Origin: Runella sp. MFBS21
GTDB taxonomy: Bacteria; Bacteroidota; Bacteroidia; Cytophagales; Spirosomataceae
DNA: 64,000 bases
Assembly: GCF_029433105.1 (NCBI RefSeq)
Contig: NZ_JARNTW010000024.1
Coordinates: forward strand, 43,856 to 107,855
Direction of reading: 5' to 3'
Positions 63,887 to 64,000 of this stretch are shown one piece after another. Position 1 is the stretch's first letter. Each line of letters begins with the position of its first letter. Position numbers and translations under genes: made by a program. The notes under the pieces are model-generated. The model was not told the DNA's origin. It did not search any database and worked only from the letters and a program-made list of their open reading frames with translations.

Positions 63887-64000
63887 AAGTTTTTATGTAT
63901 ATTAGTTTTTGAAAAACTATCAATAACTGATGCAGAGACAACACATTACTTTGAGTGAACCGGATCGGGATTATCTGCAAGCTCAACTCAGCAAAGGGGC
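63876..64000 (+). mobile_element. Left end of an IS630-type insertion sequence (partial)
   Basis: The element is inferred to begin just after the TA at 63874-63875, as IS630/Tc1-mariner elements duplicate TA. The first bases read cactgttttaaaagttttta. An 8-bp hairpin (63903-63910 with 63912-63919) lies just before the transposase start. The right end is outside the window, so terminal repeats could not be compared. Confidence 0.55.
63930..64000 (+). CDS. Transposase N-terminus, IS630-like (runs off the window)
   Basis: Only 23 codons are present: MQRQHITLSEPDRDYLQAQL and three more residues. ITLSEPDRDYLQ matches the usual opening of IS630-type transposases (hydrophobic, T/S-L-S/T-E, then an acidic helix). 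The short length makes the family call tentative; it is supported by the interrupted lysR directly before it. Confidence 0.5.
   Translation, partial: MQRQHITLSEPDRDYLQAQLSKG

Overview
The window is a chromosomal segment of a gliding-type Bacteroidota, most likely a Cytophagales relative of Runella, Flectobacillus or Arcicella (inference). The evidence is direct: two proteins carry type IX secretion sorting tails (one type A, one type B), a GldJ gliding lipoprotein is present, and so are GWxTD, DUF5777, DUF1080 and flexirubin-type FAD oxidoreductase families. Promoters follow the Bacteroidota pattern TTG-N18-20-TAnnTTTG rather than -35/-10. No tRNA, rRNA or CRISPR array was seen.

Layout. 1-3 kb: a Rieske lipoprotein, DUF5777 barrel and YceI cluster, then a DUF1080 hydrolase. 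3-9.7 kb: fabI, a small ABC pair, sppA, a sugar isomerase, a GWxTD protein and a solitary nuoK. 9.7-15.8 kb: a GntR regulator, two paralogous secreted serine hydrolases flanking an acyltransferase-3 membrane protein, a methyltransferase and a DUF1361 protein. 16-25 kb: sucC, a type B T9SS cargo, a deoxyribonucleotidase, a desaturase, a DUF4159 protein, LytTR, rsmE, and a VWA/MoxR pair. 25-35.8 kb: a GMC oxidoreductase, an envelope set (polysaccharide deacetylase, GT2, flippase-like protein), ruvC, two uncharacterised exported proteins, gldJ and a flavoprotein. 35.9-44.1 kb: a sugar dehydrogenase, two GNAT enzymes (one resembling AAC(6')), a DsbA-like protein with a divergent HxlR regulator, a doxX-gpx-ohrR peroxide operon, a YyaL-type protein and yhhQ.

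44.3-47.5 kb holds the most striking item: a tightly coupled, AT-rich three-gene operon. It encodes a small orphan protein, an APH-fold kinase-like protein, and a 566-residue protein whose middle matches the HopA1 family and whose C-terminus matches the two ends of a LanM/LanC cyclase with the zinc-binding centre missing. Kinase plus HopA1 is the dehydration pair known from class V lanthipeptide and thioamitide pathways, so this looks like a compact, unusual RiPP-type modification system.

47.5-64 kb: a TPR sensor histidine kinase, a beta-helix/PDZ protein, an AgcS symporter, an AraC-family remnant, an exported Gfo/Idh/MocA dehydrogenase with a partner isomerase, a 1247-residue T9SS glycosidase-like protein with five Ig-like repeats, an FdhF/YdeP molybdoenzyme, an EthD protein, and a LysR gene cut off by what appears to be an IS630-type insertion running off the right edge.

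Working together: a promoter with an OhrR-type operator controls doxX, glutathione peroxidase and the OhrR-like repressor itself. Several strong intrinsic terminators separate convergent units. Start codons were moved inward where a promoter, signal peptide or conserved N-terminus required it.
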